Source of the DNA: Sporosarcina beigongshangi
GTDB lineage: Bacteria > Actinomycetota > Actinomycetes > Actinomycetales > Micrococcaceae
Direction of reading: 5' to 3'
Assembly: GCF_016820535.1 (NCBI RefSeq)
Contig: NZ_JADHDY010000012.1
Span: forward strand, 1-64,000
Length of the DNA stretch: 64,000 bases
Shown: in pieces, positions 23,222 to 32,318 of the stretch
Layout: every line of letters begins with the position of its first letter
Position numbering within the stretch: the first letter of the stretch is position 1
Program-made: the position numbers and the translations under genes
Notes under the pieces: model-generated
What the model was told of the DNA's origin: nothing
The model's database searches: none
What the model saw: the letters and a program-made list of their open reading frames with translations, nothing else

Positions 23222-25558
23222 GTGTCACCAGTAGACTCTTCCCCCGCCACCACCGCCCGCACAGCTCCGGCCACCCCGGGGCACAGCTTTGCCAACGGCA
23301 TCCGCAGCCGCTGGTGGTGGGTGGGGATGGCAGTTGCCGTGGCCGCCGTCGTACTGGCCCTCCTGTGGACAGGCGCGACGGCGGTCCCGGAAATGGTAGA
23401 TCCCGGCGCCTTTACGAGGTGGGCCCTGCCGGTCGCCACCACCATCCACAACATTGCGCTGTCCACAGTGATCGGTGCGCTGGTGTTTGCCGTGGTGATC
23501 CTGCCGAAGGACCTCAAGGCGCACCGGCCGCGCACCGGCAGCCAGCAACGAGATGCCGCCAAGCGCGCGCCGGAACCGGAACACCCCGCCTTCACCCGGG
23601 CCATGACACTGGCCATGGTGGCGGGCGGCGTCTGGACCGTCTCCGCGATCGCCGTGCTGGTGCTGACGTACTCGAGCATTTCCGGACTGGCCCTGGCCGG
23701 CACCACCGAATACACCAATATGCTGGTGTTCTTCATGACCCAGCTGCCCGTGGGGCAGGCCTGGCTGGTCATCACGATCGTGGCCGCCGTGGTGACCACG
23801 CTGGTCATGGGGTTGCGCAACATCAGCGGGCTGGCCGTGCCGCTGGTGCTGGCCGTGCTGTCCTTTGTGCCGCAGGCGCTGATTGGGCACTCGGCCTCGA
23901 GCGCCGACCACAAGGGCGCGGTCAACTCGCTGTTCCTGCACATCTCCGGCGCGTCGCTGTGGGTGGGCGGCATCATCGTCCTGGTTGTGGTGTCGCAGCT
24001 GCTCGGCGCCATCACGGCCCAGACGCTCAAGCGCTTCTCCTCGCTGGCGCTGTTCTCATTCGTCCTGGTGGCAGGGTCGGGCATCATCAACGCCGCCATC
24101 CGCATCACCAACTGGCACGACCTCTTCTACTCTTCGTACGGCCAGCTGATCCTGGCCAAGTTTGCCGCCGTCGTGGTGCTGGGCACCGTCGGCTACATGC
24201 ACCGCGAGTGGATCATCCCCCGCCTGGAGGGCGGCACCAAACAAGGCGCCAAGGCGACCACCCACGGCGGCCCCAGCACCCGGCGCCTGCTCTGGCAGTT
24301 GATCTTCGTGGAGTTCCTGGTCATGGGCGCCGTCAGCGGCATCGCCGTGGCCCTGGGCCGTTCCGCGCCGCCGGAGTCGCGCGAACTCTCCGTGGAGGCG
24401 CTGACCCCTGCCCAGATTCTCACCGGCTACCCGCTGCCGCCGGAACCGCAGTTCTCCAGCTGGTTCACGGAATGGCGCTTCGACTGGCTGTGGGTGGCGT
24501 TTGCCGTGCTGGCCGGGGCCGCCTACCTGATCGGCGTCGTCAAGCTGCGCCGCCGCGGCGACAAGTGGTCAGTGCTGCGCACCGTCTCCTGGATTGCCGG
24601 CCTGTTGGCCCTTGTCTACATCACCTCCGGCGGCCCGGCCGTCTACGGCGCCGTGACCTTCAGCGCGCACATGATCGAGCACATGGCCCTCATGGCGATC
24701 GCCCCGCTGTTCCTGGCCATCGGCTCGCCCGTCTCACTGGCGCTGCAGGCCCTTGCCCCGCGCCGTGACGGCTCCCGCGGCATCCGTGAGTGGATCCTGG
24801 TCATGGTCCATTCCTGGTTCTCAAAGATTGTCACGCACCCGCTCTTTGCCGCCGCCAACTTCTCCGGCAGCCTGATCCTGTTCTACTACTCGCCGGCGTT
24901 CGACCTGGCCATGAAGTACCACGTGGGCCACGAGCTCATGATCGTCCACTTCACCCTGACCGGCTACATCTTCGTCCAAAGCATGATCGGCGCCGACCCC
25001 CTTCCCACCCGGGCCCCCTACCCGCTGCGGCTGCTCCTGCTGCTGGCCACCATGGCATTCCATGCATTCTTCGGCGTCTCGCTCATGATGTCCACGGCGC
25101 TGCTCTCCGGCGACTATTTCGGCAACATGGGCCGGCCCTGGGGAGACGGCGCGCTCGTCGACCAGCAAACGGCCGGCGGCATCGCATGGGGCATCGGCGA
25201 GTTTCCCACGCTGCTCATCGCCCTCGGCGTCGCCTACATGTGGTCCAAGTCGGATGCGCGCGAGACCAAGCGCAAGGACCGCGCCGCCGACAGGAATAAC
25301 AACGCCGACCTGGACGCTTACAATGACATGTTCGCCCAGCTGGCAGCCAGAGACGCTGCAATGTCCCCGGCCCAGTCCGGGCCCGCCATGCCGCACCTGG
25401 GCAAACCGCAGGTGAAGCACGACGGCGGCAGGCCGGCCCAGGAGGCCGGCGGCACCCCCGCTGCACCAGCCGCAGCAGTCGGCCCGGAAACGGGCGCCAC
25501 ACCGATCGACGACACGACCGCCGCCCCGCAGGGCGCCCAGCAAGGAGAAGCAAAGTAG
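23222..25558 (+). CDS. CopD-CtaG fusion: copper resistance D domain plus cytochrome c oxidase assembly (caa3-type CtaG) domain
   Basis: GTG 23222 gives 778 residues; ATG 23192 is an alternative. The N-terminal half (about 20-400) has eight or so membrane segments and the CopD core around ISGASLWVGGIIVLVVVSQL and YSSYGQLILAKFAAVVVLG. The C-terminal half (about 415-690) is CtaG, with FSAHMIEHMALMAIAPLFLAIG, SGSLILFYYSPAFDLAMKYH and HELMIVHFTLTGYIF. Their conserved His residues are likely copper or heme-related ligands. A disordered tail of about 80 residues follows. CopD takes copper across the membrane and CtaG helps to build the oxidase CuA or CuB site. The stop TAG overlaps the GTG of the next gene. 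Confidence 0.9.
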   Translation: MSPVDSSPATTARTAPATPGHSFANGIRSRWWWVGMAVAVAAVVLALLWTGATAVPEMVDPGAFTRWALPVATTIHNIALSTVIGALVFAVVILPKDLKAHRPRTGSQQRDAAKRAPEPEHPAFTRAMTLAMVAGGVWTVSAIAVLVLTYSSISGLALAGTTEYTNMLVFFMTQLPVGQAWLVITIVAAVVTTLVMGLRNISGLAVPLVLAVLSFVPQALIGHSASSADHKGAVNSLFLHISGASLWVGGIIVLVVVSQLLGAITAQTLKRFSSLALFSFVLVAGSGIINAAIRITNWHDLFYSSYGQLILAKFAAVVVLGTVGYMHREWIIPRLEGGTKQGAKATTHGGPSTRRLLWQLIFVEFLVMGAVSGIAVALGRSAPPESRELSVEALTPAQILTGYPLPPEPQFSSWFTEWRFDWLWVAFAVLAGAAYLIGVVKLRRRGDKWSVLRTVSWIAGLLALVYITSGGPAVYGAVTFSAHMIEHMALMAIAPLFLAIGSPVSLALQALAPRRDGSRGIREWILVMVHSWFSKIVTHPLFAAANFSGSLILFYYSPAFDLAMKYHVGHELMIVHFTLTGYIFVQSMIGADPLPTRAPYPLRLLLLLATMAFHAFFGVSLMMSTALLSGDYFGNMGRPWGDGALVDQQTAGGIAWGIGEFPTLLIALGVAYMWSKSDARETKRKDRAADRNNNADLDAYNDMFAQLAARDAAMSPAQSGPAMPHLGKPQVKHDGGRPAQEAGGTPAAPAAAVGPETGATPIDDTTAAPQGAQQGEAK

Positions 25559-27489
25559 TGGATTCCGCAACGAAAACCAATCCCGTCCGCGTCAGGGCCT
25601 CCGAGCTTGAAGGCCGTGGCTGGCTGAACACCGGCGGCGTGGAGCTTGGCCTCGAGAAGCTGCGCGGCAAGATTGTCCTCCTGGACTTCTGGACGTTCTG
25701 CTGCATCAACTGCCTGCACGTGCTGGACGAGCTGCGCCCCCTTGAGACGGAGTACAAGGACGTCCTGGTCACTGTCGGCGTGCACTCTCCCAAGTTTGAG
25801 CACGAGGCGGATCCTGTGGCCCTGGCCGCGGCCGTGGAACGCTACGACATCACCCACCCCGTCCTGGACGACCCCGAACTCGTCACCTGGCAGGCTTACT
25901 CGGCCCGTGCCTGGCCCACACTGGTTGTGGTGGACCCCGAGGGCTACATCGTGGCCCACCTATCCGGTGAGGGCCACGCGGCAGGCCTGGCCTCGCTGAT
26001 CCCCGAACTCATCGCCGAACACGAGGCCAAGGGCACGCTGCACCGCGGCGACGGCCCCTACGTGGCGCCCGAGCCCGTGGCCCGTGACCTCCGCTTCCCC
26101 GGCAAGGTCCTGCCGCTCGAGAGCGGAAACTTCCTGGTCTCCGACACCGGCCACCACCGCCTCGTCGAGACCGGCCCGGACCTGACCACCGTGGTGCGCA
26201 CCATCGGTTCCGGAGCCAAGGGCTTCCGCGACGGCAGCGCAGGGGAAGCTGAATTCAATGAGCCGCAGGGACTTGCGCTGCTCCCGGGCGGGCTTGCAGT
26301 GGAAGTGGGCTACGACGTCGTCATTGCCGACTCCGTCAACCACCGCCTGCGCGGGATCACCCTCGCCACGGGCGAGGTCCGCACCCTTGCCGGCAACGGC
26401 GTGCAGCGCCTGCTGGATGCCGGGCCCGCCCGCGTGAATGACGACGGCGCCGCCGCCTCCGAAACCGAGCTCGGCTCCGAGCCGCTTGCGGTTGCGCTGT
26501 CCTCCCCCTGGGATGTGGCGTACTCGACCGTGCTGGAGACGGTGGTCATCGCGATGGCTGGAACGCACCAGATTTTCGGCTTTGCACCCGCCACCGGCGC
26601 CGTGTCCGTGGTGGCCGGCAATGGCCTCGAGGGCCTGCTGGACGGTCCGGCGGAGCAGGCGTGGTTTGCCCAGCCCTCCGGCGTGACCGAGGACGCCAAG
26701 GGCAACATCTGGATCGCGGATTCGGAGACGTCGGCCCTGCGCGTGCTCAAGTTTGCAGACGGCGGCACGACGGCGACGGTCGAGACGGCCATCGGCGAGG
26801 GACTCTTCGACTTTGGCTTCCGGGACGGCGAGGCCGCCCAGGCGCGGTTGCAGCACCCGCTCGGAGTCGCCGTGCTGCCGGATGGCTCCGTGGCCGTGGC
26901 CGACACCTACAACGGGGCCGTGCGCCGCTACGATCCCGCCACGAAGACCGTGAGCACGCTGGCCCGCGGCCTGGCCGAACCCAGCGACGTCCTGCTGGAT
27001 GAATCGGGCGAGGTGCCGCTGCTCATTGTGGTGGAGGCCAACCGCCACCAGCTGATCCGCCTGCCGCTGCCCAAGAACGCCCTGCAGGTTGATGAGGGCG
27101 CCGCCCAGACACAGCGGCCCAAGACAGCCATCGCCTCCGGCGAACTGGCACTGACCATCAACTTTGCCGCGCCCACGGGGCAGAAGCTGGACGACCGCTG
27201 GGGCGACCCCACCCAGTTGAAGGTCTCCTCCACGCCGCCGGAGCTGTTGCTCAGCGGCGAGGGTACCTCCGTCGGGCTGGCACGCACACTGGTGCTGAAC
27301 GCGGACGTGCCCGAGGGTGTGCTGCACTTTACGGCCCGCGCCGCCGCGTGCGACGGGCCGGAGGACGCCAACGGCGAGATTCCGGACCATGCAGCCTGCC
27401 ACCTGTACCAGCAGGACTGGGGCATCCCGGTGCTCATCAGTGCCGACGGTGCCTCCGAGCTGGCCCTGGACCTCCGCGGCGTCCAGTAG
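25558..27489 (+). CDS. Thioredoxin-like/NHL-repeat protein
   Basis: GTG 25558 shares its G with the stop of the CopD-CtaG gene. The 643-residue protein begins with a TlpA-like thioredoxin fold: VLLDFWTFCCINCLHVLDEL with Cys48, Cys49 and Cys52 (CxxC is 49-52), and cis-Pro region ARAWPTLVVVDPEG near 120. From about 180 to 500 runs an NHL-type beta-propeller with recurrent segments such as FNEPQGLALLPGG, VIADSVNHRLRGI, GNIWIADSETSALRV and VAVADTYNGAVRRY. A C-terminal beta domain follows. No signal peptide is seen, which is odd for an oxidase-maturation thiol protein. Confidence 0.88.
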   Translation: MDSATKTNPVRVRASELEGRGWLNTGGVELGLEKLRGKIVLLDFWTFCCINCLHVLDELRPLETEYKDVLVTVGVHSPKFEHEADPVALAAAVERYDITHPVLDDPELVTWQAYSARAWPTLVVVDPEGYIVAHLSGEGHAAGLASLIPELIAEHEAKGTLHRGDGPYVAPEPVARDLRFPGKVLPLESGNFLVSDTGHHRLVETGPDLTTVVRTIGSGAKGFRDGSAGEAEFNEPQGLALLPGGLAVEVGYDVVIADSVNHRLRGITLATGEVRTLAGNGVQRLLDAGPARVNDDGAAASETELGSEPLAVALSSPWDVAYSTVLETVVIAMAGTHQIFGFAPATGAVSVVAGNGLEGLLDGPAEQAWFAQPSGVTEDAKGNIWIADSETSALRVLKFADGGTTATVETAIGEGLFDFGFRDGEAAQARLQHPLGVAVLPDGSVAVADTYNGAVRRYDPATKTVSTLARGLAEPSDVLLDESGEVPLLIVVEANRHQLIRLPLPKNALQVDEGAAQTQRPKTAIASGELALTINFAAPTGQKLDDRWGDPTQLKVSSTPPELLLSGEGTSVGLARTLVLNADVPEGVLHFTARAAACDGPEDANGEIPDHAACHLYQQDWGIPVLISADGASELALDLRGVQ

Positions 27490-27598
27490 CACCGGCCCGG
27501 CCCGCCGTGCCGGATGGATCTTGGGCTGTGGCTGCCCTAGTGTGGATTGGGATGGCGATGTCCGCCGTCGCCAGCCTGAGCCGGTGGAGGGGTATCCC

Positions 27599-27883
27599 AT
27601 GCAGGATCTTCAAAGCACGGCAGTCAAACCTCTGAACAAGATGTCCGTGGTCTCGGCCGCCATGACGGTGGTGGCCATTGCATGCCTCGTCTTCTTTGGC
27701 ATCGGCACGGTGCTCGTGTTCGCCGTGGGCGCGGGCCATGTGGCGCTCCAACAGATCACGTCGCGGGGCGAAGGCGGACGCACGCTTGCCCTTGTGGCCC
27801 TGGCCGTAAGCTACGCCTTTGCCGCCTATGCGCTCGCGACCTCGATTTTCTACGCCTTCGCCCTAACGTCTCAGTTGGGCTAG
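27599..27883 (+). CDS. Small membrane protein, DUF4190-like
   Basis: ATG 27599 has GGTGGAGGGG about 8 bases upstream. The 94-residue product has a short polar N-terminus and two hydrophobic hairpin segments, SVVSAAMTVVAIACLVFFGIG (about 16-36) with GHVALQQI between, and LVALAVSYAFAAYALATSI. The GHVALxQI loop before a second helix is typical of DUF4190. The function is unknown. The 27490-27598 gap before it shows no other signal. Confidence 0.72.
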   Translation: MQDLQSTAVKPLNKMSVVSAAMTVVAIACLVFFGIGTVLVFAVGAGHVALQQITSRGEGGRTLALVALAVSYAFAAYALATSIFYAFALTSQLG

Positions 27884-27923
27884 TCACCGCCGCCGCATTT
27901 CCACGCCGCGGCTGTGCCAGGGG

Positions 27924-27960
27924 ACAACGGCCGGGCGGCCCTCAACGGCCCGGCCGTTGT
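27924..27960. terminator. Strong GC hairpin after the DUF4190 gene
   Basis: A perfect 13-bp stem, ACAACGGCCGGGC (27924-27936) / GCCCGGCCGTTGT (27948-27960), closes on an 11-nt loop about 40 bp past the stop, followed by TGCATC. It is most likely a transcript end. Confidence 0.75.
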
Positions 27961-28130
27961 TGCATCCGCCTGCAGACTTCCAAATAGTGGAACGTGCGGC
28001 GGGCCGGGAATAGATACCATGGCGCAATCGGTTGCCATCGTTATGGTGAGCGGCCTCATTTGGCGTTGTTGCGGTCCCCGCAATGATGCCGGCCAGGACG
28101 CCAGCTCCCACGGACCCGACGAAGGAATCA

Positions 28131-29588
28131 ATGCGTACAGCTCGAGATCACACCGTTGGCCAGCGGACGTGGCCACTCGTTGCCGTTTTGGCAGTCACGG
28201 GCGCCTGTGCCTCGTTCATGTACACCCTGGTGATGCCGATCCAGGCGCAACTTCCACAGTTGCTAAACGCGCCACGTGAGGCGACGGCCTGGGTCGTGAC
28301 CATCACACTGCTGACATCCGCCATCGCGACGCCGATTTCCGGCAGGTTGGGCGATCTTTTCGGCAAGCGCAGGGTCATCGTGCTGTTGCTGCTGACCTTG
28401 ATCGTCGGCAATGTCCTGGCGGCTGTCTCGACCGGCCTGACGCTGTTGCTGGTGGGCCGCGCCCTGCAGGGGCTTATGAGCGGCGTCATTCCGCTGGGCA
28501 TCGCAGTGCTCCGGGACCAACTCCCCGCAAGGCGGGTGGGAGGGGCGGTGGCCCTGATCAGTGCCTCCTTTGGTTTTGGTTCCGCCCTGGGCCTGCCCGT
28601 CAGTGCATTGATCGCCGAGACCATGGACTGGCATGCGTTGTTTTGGATTGCCGCGGCACTGGGGCTGGCCCTGTTGGTGCTTGTGGCATGGATCGTGGCG
28701 AAGGACACTGCCTTCGCGACAGGCGGCTTCGACTACATCGGCGCGTTCGGCCTCGCCGCAGGCCTGTCCGGTCTCCTGGTGGCGATTGCCCAGGGAAATG
28801 CGTGGGGCTGGACCTCGCCCGCCACGCTGGGATTCGGAGTGGGTGGCATCCTGGTGCTCGTGGCGTGGGGAGCCTTTGAACTGCGGCTGGAGAATCCCGT
28901 GGTTGATTTGCGTGTGGCCGCCCGCCCAACAATTCTCATGACAAACCTGGCCTCCGTTGCCCTGGGTTTCTCGTTCTTCTCCTCGGCCGTCCTGTTTCCG
29001 CAAATTCTGGAACTTCCCACCAGTAGCGGCGTCGGTTTGGGCATGTCCCTTCTGGCCATGGGCCTGGTCCTGGCTCCGGCGGGCTTGGTGCAGATTGCCA
29101 TGGCCCCCGTCGCCGCCCGGATGAACAACACGGTTGGCGGGCGGGCCACGCTCGTGACCAGCGCCGTCATCATCTCCCTGTCCTATGTCCTGGCACTGCT
29201 GGCCGCAACGGAGGTCTGGCAAATCCTTTTGGCCAACGCGTTCATCGGGGCCGGCATCGGCATTGGTTTCGCGTCCATGCCCATGCTCATCATGGGTGCC
29301 GTCGACGCGACCGAAACGGGTGCTGCGAACGGCTTGAACTCACTCATGCGCTCCCTCGGCACGGGCAGTTCCGCCGCCGTCATGGGCGCCATTCTCGCGG
29401 CCTCCAGCGCCGGCGGTTCAGCTCCGACGGCGGCAGGATTCCACCTGGCCTTCTATGTGGCGCTCGGCGGCGCAGTGGTGGCCGGGGTGTTGGCGCTGTG
29501 CATTCCCAAACCGCTGCCGGTGCGGGCCGTGCCAGTGGCGCTCACTGTCCCGGAGCCGGCTTTGGACGACGGCGTGGCCCGCCACTGA
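28131..29588 (+). CDS. MFS transporter, DHA2 (14-TM, EmrB/QacA-like) family
   Basis: I choose ATG 28131 (MRTARDHTVGQRTWP) because GAAGGA lies 7 bases before it; ATG 28083 is an in-frame alternative. The 485-residue protein has about 14 hydrophobic segments. It shows motif A as ISGRLGDLFGKRRVIVL near 61-77, motif C-like GSALGLPVSALIAE near 149-162, and a second-half ATETGAANGLNSLMRSLGTG. This pattern fits drug:H+ antiporters, which commonly export dyes or antibiotics. There is no adjacent regulator. The terminal 20 residues are polar. Confidence 0.88.
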   Translation: MRTARDHTVGQRTWPLVAVLAVTGACASFMYTLVMPIQAQLPQLLNAPREATAWVVTITLLTSAIATPISGRLGDLFGKRRVIVLLLLTLIVGNVLAAVSTGLTLLLVGRALQGLMSGVIPLGIAVLRDQLPARRVGGAVALISASFGFGSALGLPVSALIAETMDWHALFWIAAALGLALLVLVAWIVAKDTAFATGGFDYIGAFGLAAGLSGLLVAIAQGNAWGWTSPATLGFGVGGILVLVAWGAFELRLENPVVDLRVAARPTILMTNLASVALGFSFFSSAVLFPQILELPTSSGVGLGMSLLAMGLVLAPAGLVQIAMAPVAARMNNTVGGRATLVTSAVIISLSYVLALLAATEVWQILLANAFIGAGIGIGFASMPMLIMGAVDATETGAANGLNSLMRSLGTGSSAAVMGAILAASSAGGSAPTAAGFHLAFYVALGGAVVAGVLALCIPKPLPVRAVPVALTVPEPALDDGVARH

Positions 29589-29664
29589 GCGGGGCGGCCG
29601 GGGGCGTCCGCCCGGGTTTCCAGCCGAGGCCGCCAACTGTACAGGCCGCTCCCAGGCCAGGGCG

Positions 29665-30696
29665 TCAGTAGTCGAGGACGGGGGTGACGCTGACGTCGGT
29701 GCCGTTGATGGCCAGTGTTCCGGAGAAGGTGAAGTCGGAAGGTTGCTTCACGTCGGTGACCAGGCCGGTGAACAGGTTTTGTTCCTGGAAGGAGACCTCG
29801 GCCTTGCCGGTCAGCGGCGCCAGCACCCATTGTCCGCCGTAGGGCGTGATGGTGATGGTGGGGTAGTCCTGAATGGCCCACTTCACGTCCGACACCACAC
29901 GGTTGTCCGTGCTGGCGCTCATGGGGCAGCCGGTGGGCATGAGGACTGCCTGTTGTGCACAGGTATCGAGATAGGTGCGGATGGTGCCGTCCACCTGGGA
30001 CAGCAGCTCGCTGGTGGGCCCCGTTGCCAGTCCGACGGCGGGAACCGCGCCTTGGCCGGTCACGGCGCTCGCCACGGGGGGAGCAGCGAAGAGCGGGGAA
30101 CGGTACTCAAATTCGTAGCGGCCCGGGTAGAACACGGCAAAGCTGTTGCGGCCCTCCGGCATGTTGACGTCGACACCGTTGATGCTCGCCTGGTTGGCGT
30201 TCACCACCGAGACGTCAACGTGGGGGAGCGTCCCGGGCACCATCTTCCAGTCGTCAAAAAACAGCCACTGCTTGGATCCGGACACGAGCTTGAATTCCGT
30301 GGAATAGCCGACGGTGTCGATCGTGTAGCTGACGGTGACGATCTTTTGGTTGTTGGGGCCGTCCACGGCGTTGCCAATGGTGAGGTCCTTCAACCCCTCC
30401 ATCGAAGCGGACAGGGCTGCGCCGTCCAGGCCGGCAGCGTCGCCGGCAGGAACCTTGGCCTGCAGCAGGCCCAGCGCCTTGGCGCCGTCGCCGGCCTTGA
30501 GCGCGTCCAGATAGTGCGAAACCGTGCCTTCAGGACCGAAGCTCTTGTTGTTGACCACCACGATCGTGACGATGCACGCTGCCAATGTCAGCATGAAGAT
30601 CATGAGCCACGTTGCGGTCGTTTTAATCAATTGGGTCCCGTTCTTCATCCCGTCCACTGTACCGGTTTCAGACTCGGGGGCCTCAATCGTGTTCAT
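29665..30696 (-). CDS. Membrane-anchored protein of unknown function
   Basis: 343 residues: a short cytoplasmic N-terminus, one hydrophobic helix (about 28-49, TWLMIFMLTLAACIVTIVVV), and a long extracellular part. The first outer segment, SHYLDALKAGDGAKALGLLQ, resembles an NTF2/DUF4878-like domain; the rest is beta-rich with two cysteines (TCAQQAVLMPTGCP), which may form a disulfide. I do not recognise the family with certainty. It ends the two-gene minus-strand unit after the HerA-like ATPase, with 2 bp between them. Confidence 0.6.
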   Translation of the reverse strand: MNTIEAPESETGTVDGMKNGTQLIKTTATWLMIFMLTLAACIVTIVVVNNKSFGPEGTVSHYLDALKAGDGAKALGLLQAKVPAGDAAGLDGAALSASMEGLKDLTIGNAVDGPNNQKIVTVSYTIDTVGYSTEFKLVSGSKQWLFFDDWKMVPGTLPHVDVSVVNANQASINGVDVNMPEGRNSFAVFYPGRYEFEYRSPLFAAPPVASAVTGQGAVPAVGLATGPTSELLSQVDGTIRTYLDTCAQQAVLMPTGCPMSASTDNRVVSDVKWAIQDYPTITITPYGGQWVLAPLTGKAEVSFQEQNLFTGLVTDVKQPSDFTFSGTLAINGTDVSVTPVLDY

Positions 30697-30698
30697 GC

Positions 30699-32288
30699 CT
30701 AGCGGCGCCTCTTGCGGGGCGCCGTGCCGAATATGTCACGGATCAGGCTGCGTCCCATGGACCGGGCAGCACTTTGCAGTCCGCCCTTGAGCCCGCTGCC
30801 GAAAGCCCCGCCCAAGGCGCCGATGACGTCAGCGGCGATGCCGCCGTCGTTCTTCGGGGCCGGCAGGGCAACAGGGGGAGGCGGGGGCAGGGGGGCCCCG
30901 GCGGCGGGCCCCGTGCTGGGCGGCGTGGCCGGCGCGGCGGGTGCCTGCAGCTTCTCGTAGGCGGAGACGGGGTCAACGGCCGTGCCGTAGGTGGGAAGCA
31001 GGGCCGAGGCGGCGATGACAGCCTTGACGGTGTCGGGCGTGCTGGGGCCCATGACCGATCCCGGCGCGCGCAGGCGGGTCAGCGCCACCGGCGTGGGGGC
31101 GCCGTTTTCATTCATGACCGTGACCACGGCCTCGCCAATGCCGGCACTGGTGAGGACCTCTTCGAGGTCGTAGTCGTTCATGGGGAAGGTGGACACGGTG
31201 GCCTTGAGCGCCTTGGCGTCCTCGGGGGTGAAGGCGCGCAGGGCGTGCTGGATGCGGTTGGCCAGCTGGGCCAGGACGTCGGCGGGGACATCCTTGGGGG
31301 TCTGGGTGACGAAGAAGATGCCCACGCCCTTGGAACGGATGAGCCGCACCGTCTGGGTGATGGCGTTCAGGAAGGCCTTGCTGGCACCGTTGAACAACAG
31401 GTGCGCCTCGTCGAAGAAGAACACCAGCTTGGGCTTGTCGATGTCTCCCACCTCAGGCAGGTCTCGGAACAGGTCCGCCAGCAGCCACATGAGGAAGGTG
31501 GAGAACAACAGCGGCTTGTCCTGCACGCTGGGCAGTTCCAGGCAGCTGATGACGCCGCGGCCGTCGGGAGCCGTGCGCAGGAGCTCTGCGGTGTCGAACT
31601 CGGGCATGCCGAAGAACTCGGACATGCCCTGGGCCTCGAGGGTGATCAGGTTGCGCAGAATGACGCCGGCTGTGGCCTTGGACAGTCCGCCGAGGTCCGC
31701 CAGGTCAGCCTTGCCCTCGTCGGAGGTGAGGAAGGTGATGACGGCCCGCAGGTCCTTGAGGTCGTAAAGTTCCAGGCCCTTGCTGTCAGCGTAGTGGAAA
31801 ACAAGCTGCAGGCTGGACTCCTGGGTTTCGTTCAGGTCCATGACGCGGGCCAGAAGAACGGGACCAAAGGAGCTGATCGTGGCGCGGACAGGGACTCCGC
31901 CGCCGTTGCCGCCCAGCGCCAGGAACTCCACGGGGAACGCCTTGGACTCCCACTGCTGGCCCAGGGCCTGCGTGCGGGCTGTGAGCTTCTCGCTGCCCTG
32001 CGCCGCCGTGGCCAGGCCCGTGAGGTCGCCCTTGATGTCGGCCATGAAGACAGGAACCCCGGCCGTGGAGAGCTGTTCTGCAATCATGTGCAGCGTGACC
32101 GTCTTGCCCGTTCCTGTGGCACCTGCCACCAGGCCGTGCCGGTTCATCATGGCCAACGGCAGGGCCACCTGTGCCTCCGGGCGGATTTCCCCTTCCACCA
32201 AGGCGGCGCCGAGGGCAATCGAGGAGCCCTCAAAGGTGTAGCCGGTGGTGATTGCCGTGATCAACTCTGATGCGGATTTGCTAGCCAT
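30699..32288 (-). CDS. HerA-like ATPase, DUF853 family
   Basis: The 529-residue protein has Walker A GATGTGKTVT near residues 56-65, Walker B KLVFFFDEAHLLFNG near 285-299, and an Arg-containing LANRIQHALRAFTPEDA near 347. A proline-rich linker (PPSTGPAAGAPLPPPPPVALP, about 460-480) precedes a basic C-terminal tail (MGRSLIRDIFGTAPRKRRR). These hexameric ATPases relate to HerA/FtsK; their bacterial role is unknown, with DNA processing proposed. It is co-transcribed with the anchored protein at 29665. Confidence 0.88.
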   Translation of the reverse strand: MASKSASELITAITTGYTFEGSSIALGAALVEGEIRPEAQVALPLAMMNRHGLVAGATGTGKTVTLHMIAEQLSTAGVPVFMADIKGDLTGLATAAQGSEKLTARTQALGQQWESKAFPVEFLALGGNGGGVPVRATISSFGPVLLARVMDLNETQESSLQLVFHYADSKGLELYDLKDLRAVITFLTSDEGKADLADLGGLSKATAGVILRNLITLEAQGMSEFFGMPEFDTAELLRTAPDGRGVISCLELPSVQDKPLLFSTFLMWLLADLFRDLPEVGDIDKPKLVFFFDEAHLLFNGASKAFLNAITQTVRLIRSKGVGIFFVTQTPKDVPADVLAQLANRIQHALRAFTPEDAKALKATVSTFPMNDYDLEEVLTSAGIGEAVVTVMNENGAPTPVALTRLRAPGSVMGPSTPDTVKAVIAASALLPTYGTAVDPVSAYEKLQAPAAPATPPSTGPAAGAPLPPPPPVALPAPKNDGGIAADVIGALGGAFGSGLKGGLQSAARSMGRSLIRDIFGTAPRKRRR

Positions 32289-32318
32289 AACGAAAGCGTA
32301 CCGCGCATCGGCACCTAC

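Noticed and set aside
30774-32270. Plus-strand frame of 498 codons opposite the HerA-like ATPase
   Set aside because: Composition is that of an antisense shadow; the minus strand has Walker A and B motifs.
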